Origin: an uncultured Ruminococcus sp.
Lineage (GTDB): Bacteria > Bacillota > Clostridia > Oscillospirales > Ruminococcaceae
Reading direction: 5' to 3'
DNA: 64,000 nucleotides
NCBI RefSeq assembly: GCF_947301925.1
Contig: NZ_CAMYUE010000006.1
Coordinates: 62,001-126,000 of the forward strand
A model generated the notes under the pieces. The model was not told where the DNA came from and made no database searches. It was given only the letters and a program-made list of their open reading frames with translations. The position numbers were made by a program, and so were the translations under genes. Shown here in pieces: positions 6,877 to 13,788 of the stretch; position 1 is the first letter of the stretch, and every line of letters starts with the position of its first letter.

Positions 6877-9402
6877 TTACTGCTGTACATAATCTAATGC
6901 TGCAACTCCATAGAGGTAAGCTGCCGAAGCTGCGTCAACAAGCTTCTGGTTTGTTGAGGCCTTGTTTATGACCCTCCATACATAGGACATGGGTGTGAAT
7001 GTGTACTTATGGCCGTCGATAGTAACGGTATGAGCTGTGAGGAGCTGCTGTGCGGGAATATCCGGGAGCTCGTAGTACTGCTTGCCGTCCTTCTTCTTAG
7101 GAGTTGCCTTTACGGTGCTGTCATCGAAGACAACACTCTTGCTGTCGGTGTATATCCTGAATGATGTGGCGGAATTGAGCACCAGAGATATCTTTATATC
7201 ATCGGGAAGATCAGTGGAGTGCTTCTCCTTGATATCAGCGATTTCTTCCATAGTGAGTTCTGTTACCGAATACTGTCCCTGACAGAAGTAGTTCTCTGCG
7301 GCGTTGCAGAAATTGAGGAGCTTCTCTGCGAGTGTCTTTTCCTTAGCGGTTATATCATAACCGCCGTATAATGAGATATATTTTTCGATCAGCTCGTTTA
7401 CTGTACAGCTGTAGCTGCTGCGGCTTACGATCTGTCTGTTGGAATTCAGCAGATTGATCTTTTTGCCGTCCTTGTTGTAGAAGCTGTATGTGATAGTTTC
7501 GCGGGACTGTGTTGCGTCGATATAATAAGGAGCCACATACTTTCCGTCTGCATTTTTCTCCAGATCGGAGACATCTAACCTCTTTTCACCGGCAGGTCCC
7601 TCAATAACTACGGTCTTTAGGTCTGTATTGGTCGTGAATGCTACCTGCATACCGATGAGGCCCTTTTTGAGAAGGAGCTGAGCGCCTTCCATAGTAACAT
7701 TGTATGCGGGGCAGTTGGTCAGTATATTATTCTGAGTGTAGGTATTATCCGGTACCTCAAAGCTTGTAACGTCAAGCTCCTTGAGTGATGTGCAGTCGTT
7801 GAACATATAATTCATGTAATCAACGCGGCTTGTATTGAAATTGGTGAGATCAAGCTTTGTAAGACTTGAACAGCCGTTAAACATATCGGTCATAAAGTAT
7901 ACTTTTGAGGTATCAAAATTGCCGATGTCAAGTTCTTCAAGACTTGAACAGTTATAAAACATACCGGTCATTTCGGATACTCTTGAGGTGTCAAAGCTGC
8001 TGAGATCGACGGTTTCGAGGCTTGAACACGAGTAAAACATTCGCTTCATATTGACTACTTTTGAGGTATCGAAGCTGCTCAGATCAAGTTCTTTAAGGCT
8101 TTCACATCCATCAAACATACTGATCGTATCGGTCAGCTTTGAGGTGTTAAAGCCGCTCAGATCAAGTCTTTCAAGACTTGAACAGGTTTGAAACATACAG
8201 CTCATACTGGTTACATTTGAGGTATCAAGGCCGCTGAGATCAAGCTCTGTAAATGCTGTACCGCGGAACATGGCGGACATATTGGTTACATTTGAGGTAT
8301 CAAAGCTGCCGAGATTAAGCGATGTAAGAGCTGCATTATCAAACATACTGTTCATGTACTTGACATTTCGGGTGTCAAAGCTGCTGAGATCAAGCTTGGC
8401 AAGGCTCATACAGGCAGCAAACATACCGCTCATGGACTGAGCGTCTGATGTGTCGAAGCTCGAAACATCAAGCTTTTCAAGAGAAGTACAGCCGCTGAAC
8501 ATACTTGTGAAGCTTTCAACTTTAGATGTATCAAAGCTTTTTACATCAAGTTCGGTGAGGCTTGTACAGTTAGAGAACATACCGCTCATATCGATCACCT
8601 TTGAAGTGTTGAAGCGGCTGAGGTCGATCTCCCTGAGGCTGCTGCAGTTTCCGAACATTGAGTGCATATCCGTTGCATTTGCCGTATAGAACTGAGGCAT
8701 ATAGATGTATTCAAGAGATGCGCAGTCAAAGAACATTGCGGATAAGGACTGGGCGGAGAATGTGTAGAAACTGCTCAGGTCAAGCTTTTTGAGCGATTCG
8801 CACTCCTGGAACATACCGGCCAGTATCGTTACCTTTGTGGTTTTAAAGCTGCTCAGGTCGATTTCTTTAAGGGATTTGCAGCCGTAGAACATATTAACCA
8901 TGTTTGTGACATTGGATGTGTCAAAGCTGCTGAGATCAAGCTTGGTAAGGCTCGTACAGCCAGCGAACATACCGCTCATGTTTGTGACCTTTTTGGTATT
9001 TAAGCTGCTCAGATTTACGGCCCTGAGCTTACTACAGCCTGCGAACATGGTGATCATACTTGTAACAGCTGACGAATCCGCATTTGAAAGATCGATTTCC
9101 TCTGCCATGAAACCGCTGAACAAACCTGTGCAATCTGCGGGTAATACAGTGTTTTCCTCGCATACTACCTTCTTTACATCAGAGTTGTTGGCCCACTGCT
9201 GAACTTCTGACTTTACTACTTCACCGCTTAGTGTAAGTGTGAGCGTTGCATCGTTGAATGATACTGTGGAAGTGTCCTCTGCGTTTGCGGATATGATGCT
9301 GCTGAATAAGGGCTTATCGCCGACAGGCGCTGTGACAGCTCCGCCGAGGAGGGCGACTGCCATTATGGCGGCGATGGTTTTCTGCATTAGTTTTCTTTCC
9401 AT
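6877..9402 (-). CDS. secreted BspA-like/DUF285 repeat protein (about 20 leucine-rich-type repeats)
   Basis: An 841-residue exported protein. AAGGAGATATA precedes the ATG; residues 1-41 form a signal peptide ending near ANA. Residues about 75-560 are a tandem array of 24-residue repeats of the form SFDTSNVTNMSxMFxGC..SLxxLDL, the DUF285/bacterial surface-protein repeat family. A conserved C-terminal region of about 280 residues follows; it has no dockerin, sortase signal or membrane anchor, so how the protein is retained is unclear. It is a full-length paralogue of the protein at 16790-19093, including the C-terminal region. Such repeats are known in surface adhesins, so a role in adhesion or ligand binding is inferred only. 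Confidence 0.88.
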   Translation of the reverse strand: MERKLMQKTIAAIMAVALLGGAVTAPVGDKPLFSSIISANAEDTSTVSFNDATLTLTLSGEVVKSEVQQWANNSDVKKVVCEENTVLPADCTGLFSGFMAEEIDLSNADSSAVTSMITMFAGCSKLRAVNLSSLNTKKVTNMSGMFAGCTSLTKLDLSSFDTSNVTNMVNMFYGCKSLKEIDLSSFKTTKVTILAGMFQECESLKKLDLSSFYTFSAQSLSAMFFDCASLEYIYMPQFYTANATDMHSMFGNCSSLREIDLSRFNTSKVIDMSGMFSNCTSLTELDVKSFDTSKVESFTSMFSGCTSLEKLDVSSFDTSDAQSMSGMFAACMSLAKLDLSSFDTRNVKYMNSMFDNAALTSLNLGSFDTSNVTNMSAMFRGTAFTELDLSGLDTSNVTSMSCMFQTCSSLERLDLSGFNTSKLTDTISMFDGCESLKELDLSSFDTSKVVNMKRMFYSCSSLETVDLSSFDTSRVSEMTGMFYNCSSLEELDIGNFDTSKVYFMTDMFNGCSSLTKLDLTNFNTSRVDYMNYMFNDCTSLKELDVTSFEVPDNTYTQNNILTNCPAYNVTMEGAQLLLKKGLIGMQVAFTTNTDLKTVVIEGPAGEKRLDVSDLEKNADGKYVAPYYIDATQSRETITYSFYNKDGKKINLLNSNRQIVSRSSYSCTVNELIEKYISLYGGYDITAKEKTLAEKLLNFCNAAENYFCQGQYSVTELTMEEIADIKEKHSTDLPDDIKISLVLNSATSFRIYTDSKSVVFDDSTVKATPKKKDGKQYYELPDIPAQQLLTAHTVTIDGHKYTFTPMSYVWRVINKASTNQKLVDAASAAYLYGVAALDYVQQ

Positions 9403-9645
9403 TACTATATCTCCTTATTATATAGAATTGCTGCTTCGGCAGTGACTATGGCAGACACAGACCTGCCTTGCGAGCGCGGTCGAAGCAATACAGCGGGATA
9501 CTCATACAAAAGTTATAAACGGTATGATATCTACAGCCTGTATTACATGATACTTAAATATTACCACAGCGGGAGCAGTATGTCAAGGTGAATATTGCTT
9601 TCAGATACCGTATACCCTATGACTGTAAATATTCGGATATAAAGA

Positions 9646-9670
9646 AGAGACGGCTTTGCCGTCTCTTTTT
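9646..9670 (-). terminator. terminator of the lipoprotein gene
   Basis: AGAGACGGC-TTT-GCCGTCTCT hairpin with A/T runs on both sides, 4 bp beyond the stop of the gene at 9674. Confidence 0.8.
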
Positions 9671-9673
9671 GTA

Positions 9674-10396
9674 TCATGATCCGAAGGATATACTGTCTGC
9701 CTTCCATGTGCCGTTTTCATTTACGACTCTTATATCCGCTGTGTCGATACCGCCGAAATTGTCGAAATCGGCAAGTATTGACCAGCCATTCTCAGATGTC
9801 TTTTCTATTTTCGGTGCTGTTTCTTGGAATATGTAGAAGCCTCTTGCGTAGTTCTGCATATATAAAGCTCCTTCTACGTCGATATAAAAAGGCGATTCAC
9901 CACCTATTAGATAACTGTAACGTTCATTTATCATATTCTGGCTTATATAGCTGTCCTGAATTGCCTTTATATCGGCTGTGCCTGTAAATCCGCTTTCGGT
10001 TACTTTATAATAGTTTATACCGCTTTCGGAAGTATATACTGTTTCTGCGTCATATGACAGACCGCAGCCGCCCAGCCTTTCAAGGCTTTTTATTGCATTC
10101 ACGATCCCGGCTGCCTGAGCTTCGGTGGGACCGCCCTCTGCGGTATTGTCTGCCTCTGTGGGAGCTGCTTCCTGGGCAGCCTCCGTGGTGGCAGCTTCTG
10201 CGGCAGCGGCCTCCGCTGTGGTGGCGGCTTCTGCGGCAGTTGTTTCTGCTGTGGTCTCCTGTGCGGTTGTTACCGTGGTGCTCTCCTTTGCGGCAGATGT
10301 GGCAGCCTGAGAGTTTCCTTCCTCCTGCTTTCCGCAGCCTGCGAGCATAAGTCCTGCTGCTATGCAGGATAAGATCATCGTTGCTTTTTTGTTCAT
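9674..10396 (-). CDS. lipoprotein with Ala/Thr/Glu-rich spacer, function unknown
   Basis: A 240-residue predicted lipoprotein. The signal peptide ends in the lipobox LAGC (lipidated Cys about residue 21). Residues about 25-95 are a low-complexity Ala/Thr/Glu spacer (repeats like TTAEAAAAEAATTEAA), and about 140 residues of globular domain follow, ending DIRVVNENGTWKADSISFGS. The ATG follows GGAGGAATATC. The last motif (a strand, NENGTWK, then hydrophobics) is like NTF2/DUF4878-type lipoprotein domains, but I do not assign a family. It should be anchored on the outer face of the membrane. Monocistronic between a terminator and the metY promoter region. Confidence 0.8.
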   Translation of the reverse strand: MNKKATMILSCIAAGLMLAGCGKQEEGNSQAATSAAKESTTVTTAQETTAETTAAEAATTAEAAAAEAATTEAAQEAAPTEADNTAEGGPTEAQAAGIVNAIKSLERLGGCGLSYDAETVYTSESGINYYKVTESGFTGTADIKAIQDSYISQNMINERYSYLIGGESPFYIDVEGALYMQNYARGFYIFQETAPKIEKTSENGWSILADFDNFGGIDTADIRVVNENGTWKADSISFGS

Positions 10397-10512
10397 TGTG
10401 ATATTCCTCCGTAATGCTGTTTTTGATGATGAGTGCGCTGCACTTTTTCATTAATTATTTTATACTAAATGAGGTGAGATGTCAATAGATAAGGTGAAAA
10501 TAAACATTCTGA

Positions 10513-10533
10513 GTTATAGGTTGAGCCTATAAC
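10513..10533 (+). promoter_or_regulatory. palindromic operator with T-N11-A core, LysR type
   Basis: GTTATAGG-TTGAG-CCTATAAC is a perfect 8-bp inverted repeat with a 5-bp centre. T at 10517 and A at 10529 fit the T-N11-A pattern of LysR-type regulator boxes. It lies 19 bp upstream of the -35 element at 10553, a normal place for a LysR activator acting on a sulfur-metabolism gene. No regulator gene is adjacent. Confidence 0.5.
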
Positions 10534-10552
10534 TGACAATGGGTTTTTTGCA

Positions 10553-10582
10553 TTGGACAAACCTACTAAGTCGGTGTATAAT
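10553..10582 (+). promoter_or_regulatory. promoter upstream of the leader ORF and metY-type gene
   Basis: TTGGAC (10553-10558) and TATAAT (10577-10582) with an 18-bp spacer (17 bp if TGGACA is taken). The transcript starts about 20-25 nt before the leader ORF ATG at 10613. Confidence 0.65.
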
Positions 10583-10612
10583 ATAGACATACCGAACGAA
10601 AGGAGAGGTACG

Positions 10613-10690
10613 ATGAAAAAACTGAATAAGCTCTGCCGTCTCCGTTCTATCGTCAGAGGAACAGACCGAATGTGCGGACGGCGATGTTAA
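10613..10690 (+). CDS. 25-residue Cys-containing leader peptide upstream of O-acetylhomoserine sulfhydrylase
   Basis: A short ORF with its own GGAGAGG ribosome binding site 6 bp before the ATG. The peptide starts MKKLNKLCRLRS and ends DRMCGRRC; it has three Cys and is very basic (Arg-rich). It lies between the promoter at 10553 and the sulfhydrylase ATG at 10755. Three Cys codons in 25, two of them near the stop, are what a cysteine-sensing translational leader would look like, and the downstream enzyme makes sulfur amino acids. No clear terminator/antiterminator pair was seen between 10690 and 10740, so the attenuation mechanism is not demonstrated. It could also be a free-standing small peptide. 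Confidence 0.5.
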   Translation: MKKLNKLCRLRSIVRGTDRMCGRRC

Positions 10691-10754
10691 AAAAGTTCAT
10701 TAGTTACAAAGTAAATTAATATATGTGAATCATAATTATCAGGAGGAAATTACA

Positions 10755-12044
10755 ATGGCTAACAATAAATTACATTTTGAGACACTTCAGCTCCACGTTG
10801 GACAGGAGCAGGCTGACCCCGCAACAGACGCAAGGGCAGTACCTATATACGCGACTACATCTTATGTGTTCCATGACTCTCAGCACGCTGCCGACCGCTT
10901 CGGCCTGAAGGACGCAGGCAATATCTACGGCAGACTTACCAACTCCACACAGGACGTTTTCGAGAAGCGCATCGCAGCTCTCGAGGGAGGCGTGGCTGCT
11001 CTGGCAACAGCTTCGGGCGCTGCCGCAATCACATACACCATACAGGCTCTTGCAAAGGCAGGGGAGAACATAGTGGCTTCCAAGACGATCTACGGCGGCA
11101 CATATAACCTGCTGGCACATACGCTTCCCCTCTACGGCATAAACACAAAGTTTGCCGATCCCGACGAGGAGGGAAGCTTCGAGGCAGCTATCGACGAGAA
11201 CACAAAGGCTCTCTATATCGAGACTCTCGGCAACCCCAACTCAAACGCTATAGACATAGAGAAGATCGCAAAGATCGCTCATGCACACAATATACCCCTT
11301 GTTGTTGACAATACCTTCGCAACTCCCTTCCTTGTACGCCCCATAGAGTACGGAGCTGATATCGTTGTTCATTCGGCTACAAAGTTCATCGGCGGCCACG
11401 GTACGGCTATCGGCGGCGTCATCGTGGACAGCGGAAACTTCGACTGGGCAGCTTCGGGACGTTATCCCTGGGTATCCGAGCCCAATCCAAGCTATCACGG
11501 CGTAAGCTTCACGGCTGCTGTGGGAGCTGCTGCATTCGTTACATATATCCGCGCTATACTGCTCCGCGATACAGGCGCTACACTTTCTCCCTTCCACGCA
11601 TTCATCTTCCTTCAGGGACTTGAGACCCTTTCGCTCCGCGTGGAGCGCCACACCTCCAACGCAAAGAAGATAGTGGAGTATCTTGCGGCACATCCCCAGG
11701 TAGAGGCCGTTCATCACCCCTCACTCAGCTCGGAGCCCAGCCATGAGGTGTACAGGAAGTACTTCCCCAACGGCGGCGGAAGCATATTCACCTTTGATAT
11801 CAAGGGCACTGAGGACGACGCGAAGAAGTTCATCGACAATCTTGCCATATTCTCGCTGCTGGCAAATGTTGCCGATGTGAAGTCGCTGGTTATCCACCCT
11901 GCTTCCACTACACATTCCCAGCTCACAGAGGCAGAGCTGGCAGAGCAGGGCATCAAGCCCAATACTATCCGCCTGTCCATAGGCACAGAGTATATCGACG
12001 ACCTTATAGCTGCTCTTGATGACGCATTTGCAGCGATAAAGTAA
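10755..12044 (+). CDS. metY: O-acetylhomoserine aminocarboxypropyltransferase / sulfhydrylase
   Basis: A 429-residue PLP enzyme of the Cys/Met metabolism family. The start at 10755 follows AGGAGGAAA; an in-frame ATG at 10725 has no such site. Seen: [31 protein letters not shown] at the N-terminus (residues about 8-38, long form typical of MetY), [14 protein letters not shown], and the PLP-lysine motif [11 protein letters not shown]. Length matches MetY (about 425-430), longer than MetB/MetC. It should form homocysteine from O-acetylhomoserine and sulfide in the cytoplasm. Regulation is suggested by the LysR-type palindrome and Cys leader ORF upstream. Confidence 0.92.
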   Translation: MANNKLHFETLQLHVGQEQADPATDARAVPIYATTSYVFHDSQHAADRFGLKDAGNIYGRLTNSTQDVFEKRIAALEGGVAALATASGAAAITYTIQALAKAGENIVASKTIYGGTYNLLAHTLPLYGINTKFADPDEEGSFEAAIDENTKALYIETLGNPNSNAIDIEKIAKIAHAHNIPLVVDNTFATPFLVRPIEYGADIVVHSATKFIGGHGTAIGGVIVDSGNFDWAASGRYPWVSEPNPSYHGVSFTAAVGAAAFVTYIRAILLRDTGATLSPFHAFIFLQGLETLSLRVERHTSNAKKIVEYLAAHPQVEAVHHPSLSSEPSHEVYRKYFPNGGGSIFTFDIKGTEDDAKKFIDNLAIFSLLANVADVKSLVIHPASTTHSQLTEAELAEQGIKPNTIRLSIGTEYIDDLIAALDDAFAAIK

Positions 12045-12064
12045 GATAATACCCCGGAGCTTTT

Positions 12065-12092
12065 AACCGCTATACTCATATAGCGGTTTTAC
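12065..12092 (+). terminator. terminator after metY
   Basis: AACCGCTAT-ACTCAT-ATAGCGGTT hairpin followed by TT, 20 bp after the stop. Confidence 0.7.
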
Positions 12093-12184
12093 GGGTGATA
12101 TTGAGGAAAGATCTTTTGAGAACGGCTTTTTCTCATGCTTCTTTCAGGACTACGGTCTTAATTCTTCTATAGCAGAGCCCCTAT

Positions 12185-12220
12185 AAAAAACCTGCCCCCT
12201 TGTATAATTTACAAGGGGGC
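12185..12220 (-). terminator. terminator of the leucine-rich-repeat dockerin gene
   Basis: Arms GCCCCCTTGTA / TACAAGGGGGC around TAATT; on the minus strand it is followed by a run of Ts at 12185-12190. It lies just beyond the stop at 12227. Confidence 0.85.
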
Positions 12221-12226
12221 TCTGTT

Positions 12227-13465
12227 TTAGTAATAATCAGCTATAAAGTCCTCAATGGACCTGGCAGTTTCGTCCTCTTTCAATGTGGAGGTATAGGCGT
12301 AGTAGGAAAGGATATTTGAAGCGTCAACAGCATTTATACTGCCGTCATAGTTTACATCTGCGGCAAATTCCTGGGTTTTATCATAGCCGCCTGCCTGATC
12401 GGTGGAGGTACGGGCGTAATATGCCAGCACGGAGGAGGCGTCCACGGCGTTTACTGTGCCGTCGTTGTTGACATCGCCCAGAAGCGAGCCCAGAGGCGGT
12501 CTGCCCAGTGATACAAAGCTGCGGCCGTACTTATCCGCGTATTCTGCGGCTGTAGAACCCTCATAGCCCGTGATTACGCCTGCATACTCCTCGCTCTTGT
12601 TGGTGAAGGTGGTAGGTCTGCCGAATATCTTGCAGTCGGGGGAGAGTATTACCACTTCCCCGAGGGCGGTGCAGTTTGAAAATGCCTGCATACCTATATC
12701 CTCAACGGAGGCAGGTATTGTGACCGAGGTCAGGGATGAGCAGCTTGCAAAGGCGTTATTCTCTATAGTTTTCACGGTGTTTGGTATGTAAAGCTTTTCC
12801 AGAAGGCTGTGTCCCCAGAAGGCGTTGCTGACTATGGTAGTCACAGAGTCGGGGATAACGGCCTCCTTTGTGTCTGCGGCGAACAGCAGCATACCGTTTA
12901 CGATGACGAACCGCGAATTCTCAGCTTCTGCCTTGAGCCACGGAGTATTGGAAAATGCAAGGCTTCCGATATATGTCACCGAGGAGGGTATGTTTACTTC
13001 GGCAAGGCTTTTGCATAAGGCAAATGCCATTGATGATATACTTGTCAGCGACTTTGGAAAGGTCACCGATCTCAGCGATCTGCAGCCGCTGAAGGCTGAT
13101 GAGCCTATAGAGGTCACGGTATCGGAAAAGGTCACGGATACGAGGTTTGTGCAGTCGCTGAAGGACTGGGCGCCCACGCTCGTTATTCCGTCGCCTATGA
13201 TGACCTGCTTTATGCTGTCCTTTTTGTCTGCCCAGGGTATGGAGTAATTTGAATTGAGACTGTACATATCTCCCGTGCCGCTGACTGTGAGAGTGCCGTT
13301 GCTGTCAAGCTGCCAGACGGCGTTCTTTCCGCAGACTCCGCTGTCTGCGGCCGCTGCCGAGGCGGACAGGTCCGTGACGGTGAACTGTGACAGCGGAGGT
13401 ATCGCTGGCGTTCCTGTCAGTACAGCTATACCCATCAGTGCTGATGCTATGGCTTTAAATTTCAT
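12227..13465 (-). CDS. secreted leucine-rich-repeat (BspA/LRR_5) protein with C-terminal dockerin
   Basis: A 412-residue exported protein. The start at 13465 (MKFKAIASALMGIAVL) follows GGAGGGG; an upstream ATG at 13528 lacks a site. After the signal peptide comes a short beta domain (AVWQLDSNGTLTVSGTGDM), then LRR_5-type repeats of the ITSVGAQSFSDCTNL form (about 90-290), and a dockerin near 330-395 (GDVNNDGTVNAVDASSVLAY and DVNYDGSINAVDASNILSY). It should sit on the cellulosome and bind rather than cut. A close paralogue (27513-28730) is carried inside the inserted mobile element 14 kb away. Confidence 0.87.
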   Translation of the reverse strand: MKFKAIASALMGIAVLTGTPAIPPLSQFTVTDLSASAAAADSGVCGKNAVWQLDSNGTLTVSGTGDMYSLNSNYSIPWADKKDSIKQVIIGDGITSVGAQSFSDCTNLVSVTFSDTVTSIGSSAFSGCRSLRSVTFPKSLTSISSMAFALCKSLAEVNIPSSVTYIGSLAFSNTPWLKAEAENSRFVIVNGMLLFAADTKEAVIPDSVTTIVSNAFWGHSLLEKLYIPNTVKTIENNAFASCSSLTSVTIPASVEDIGMQAFSNCTALGEVVILSPDCKIFGRPTTFTNKSEEYAGVITGYEGSTAAEYADKYGRSFVSLGRPPLGSLLGDVNNDGTVNAVDASSVLAYYARTSTDQAGGYDKTQEFAADVNYDGSINAVDASNILSYYAYTSTLKEDETARSIEDFIADYY

Positions 13466-13499
13466 ACTATCCCCTCCATAGTATAATGATCCTGAAATT

Positions 13500-13528
13500 A
13501 TAATACCATAAAAGGAGCTGAAAGTCAA
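13500..13528 (-). promoter_or_regulatory. promoter of the LRR-dockerin gene
   Basis: On the minus strand TTGACT (13523-13528) and TATTAT (13500-13505) are 17 bp apart, about 35 bp before the ATG. The remaining 13529-13788 gap is AT-rich; TATAAT at 13654-13659 may be the -10 of the downstream beta-helix gene, but no well-spaced -35 is seen. Confidence 0.55.
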
Positions 13529-13788
13529 TGAGCATTGATTAAAGCGGCAGAGTTCTTTTAATTAAATAATAAAAACCGCGGCTAAATCATCGGGAAGTAG
13601 TTAATTTACCAAAAATGTCATTATCGTTGTATTACAGCAGGGCTGTGTAATGCTATAATTAACACGCATAGATATAAAATGGTGATTTTTCACAAACGGA
13701 ACTATATGATCAGGGGGTATTAAAAAGATATTGGTTCTCAGAATTAAAGAAAAAGAAATGAGAATTAATATAGAAGGAGGAATTTTAT

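Noticed and set aside
7800-9000. Repeated 72-bp units resembling a direct-repeat array
   Set aside because: Protein-coding DUF285 repeats with variable sequences; no constant repeat and spacer as in CRISPR.
12110-12180. Possible small RNA between metY and the LRR-dockerin gene
   Set aside because: Contains only unpaired AT-rich sequence between two convergent terminators; no promoter found.
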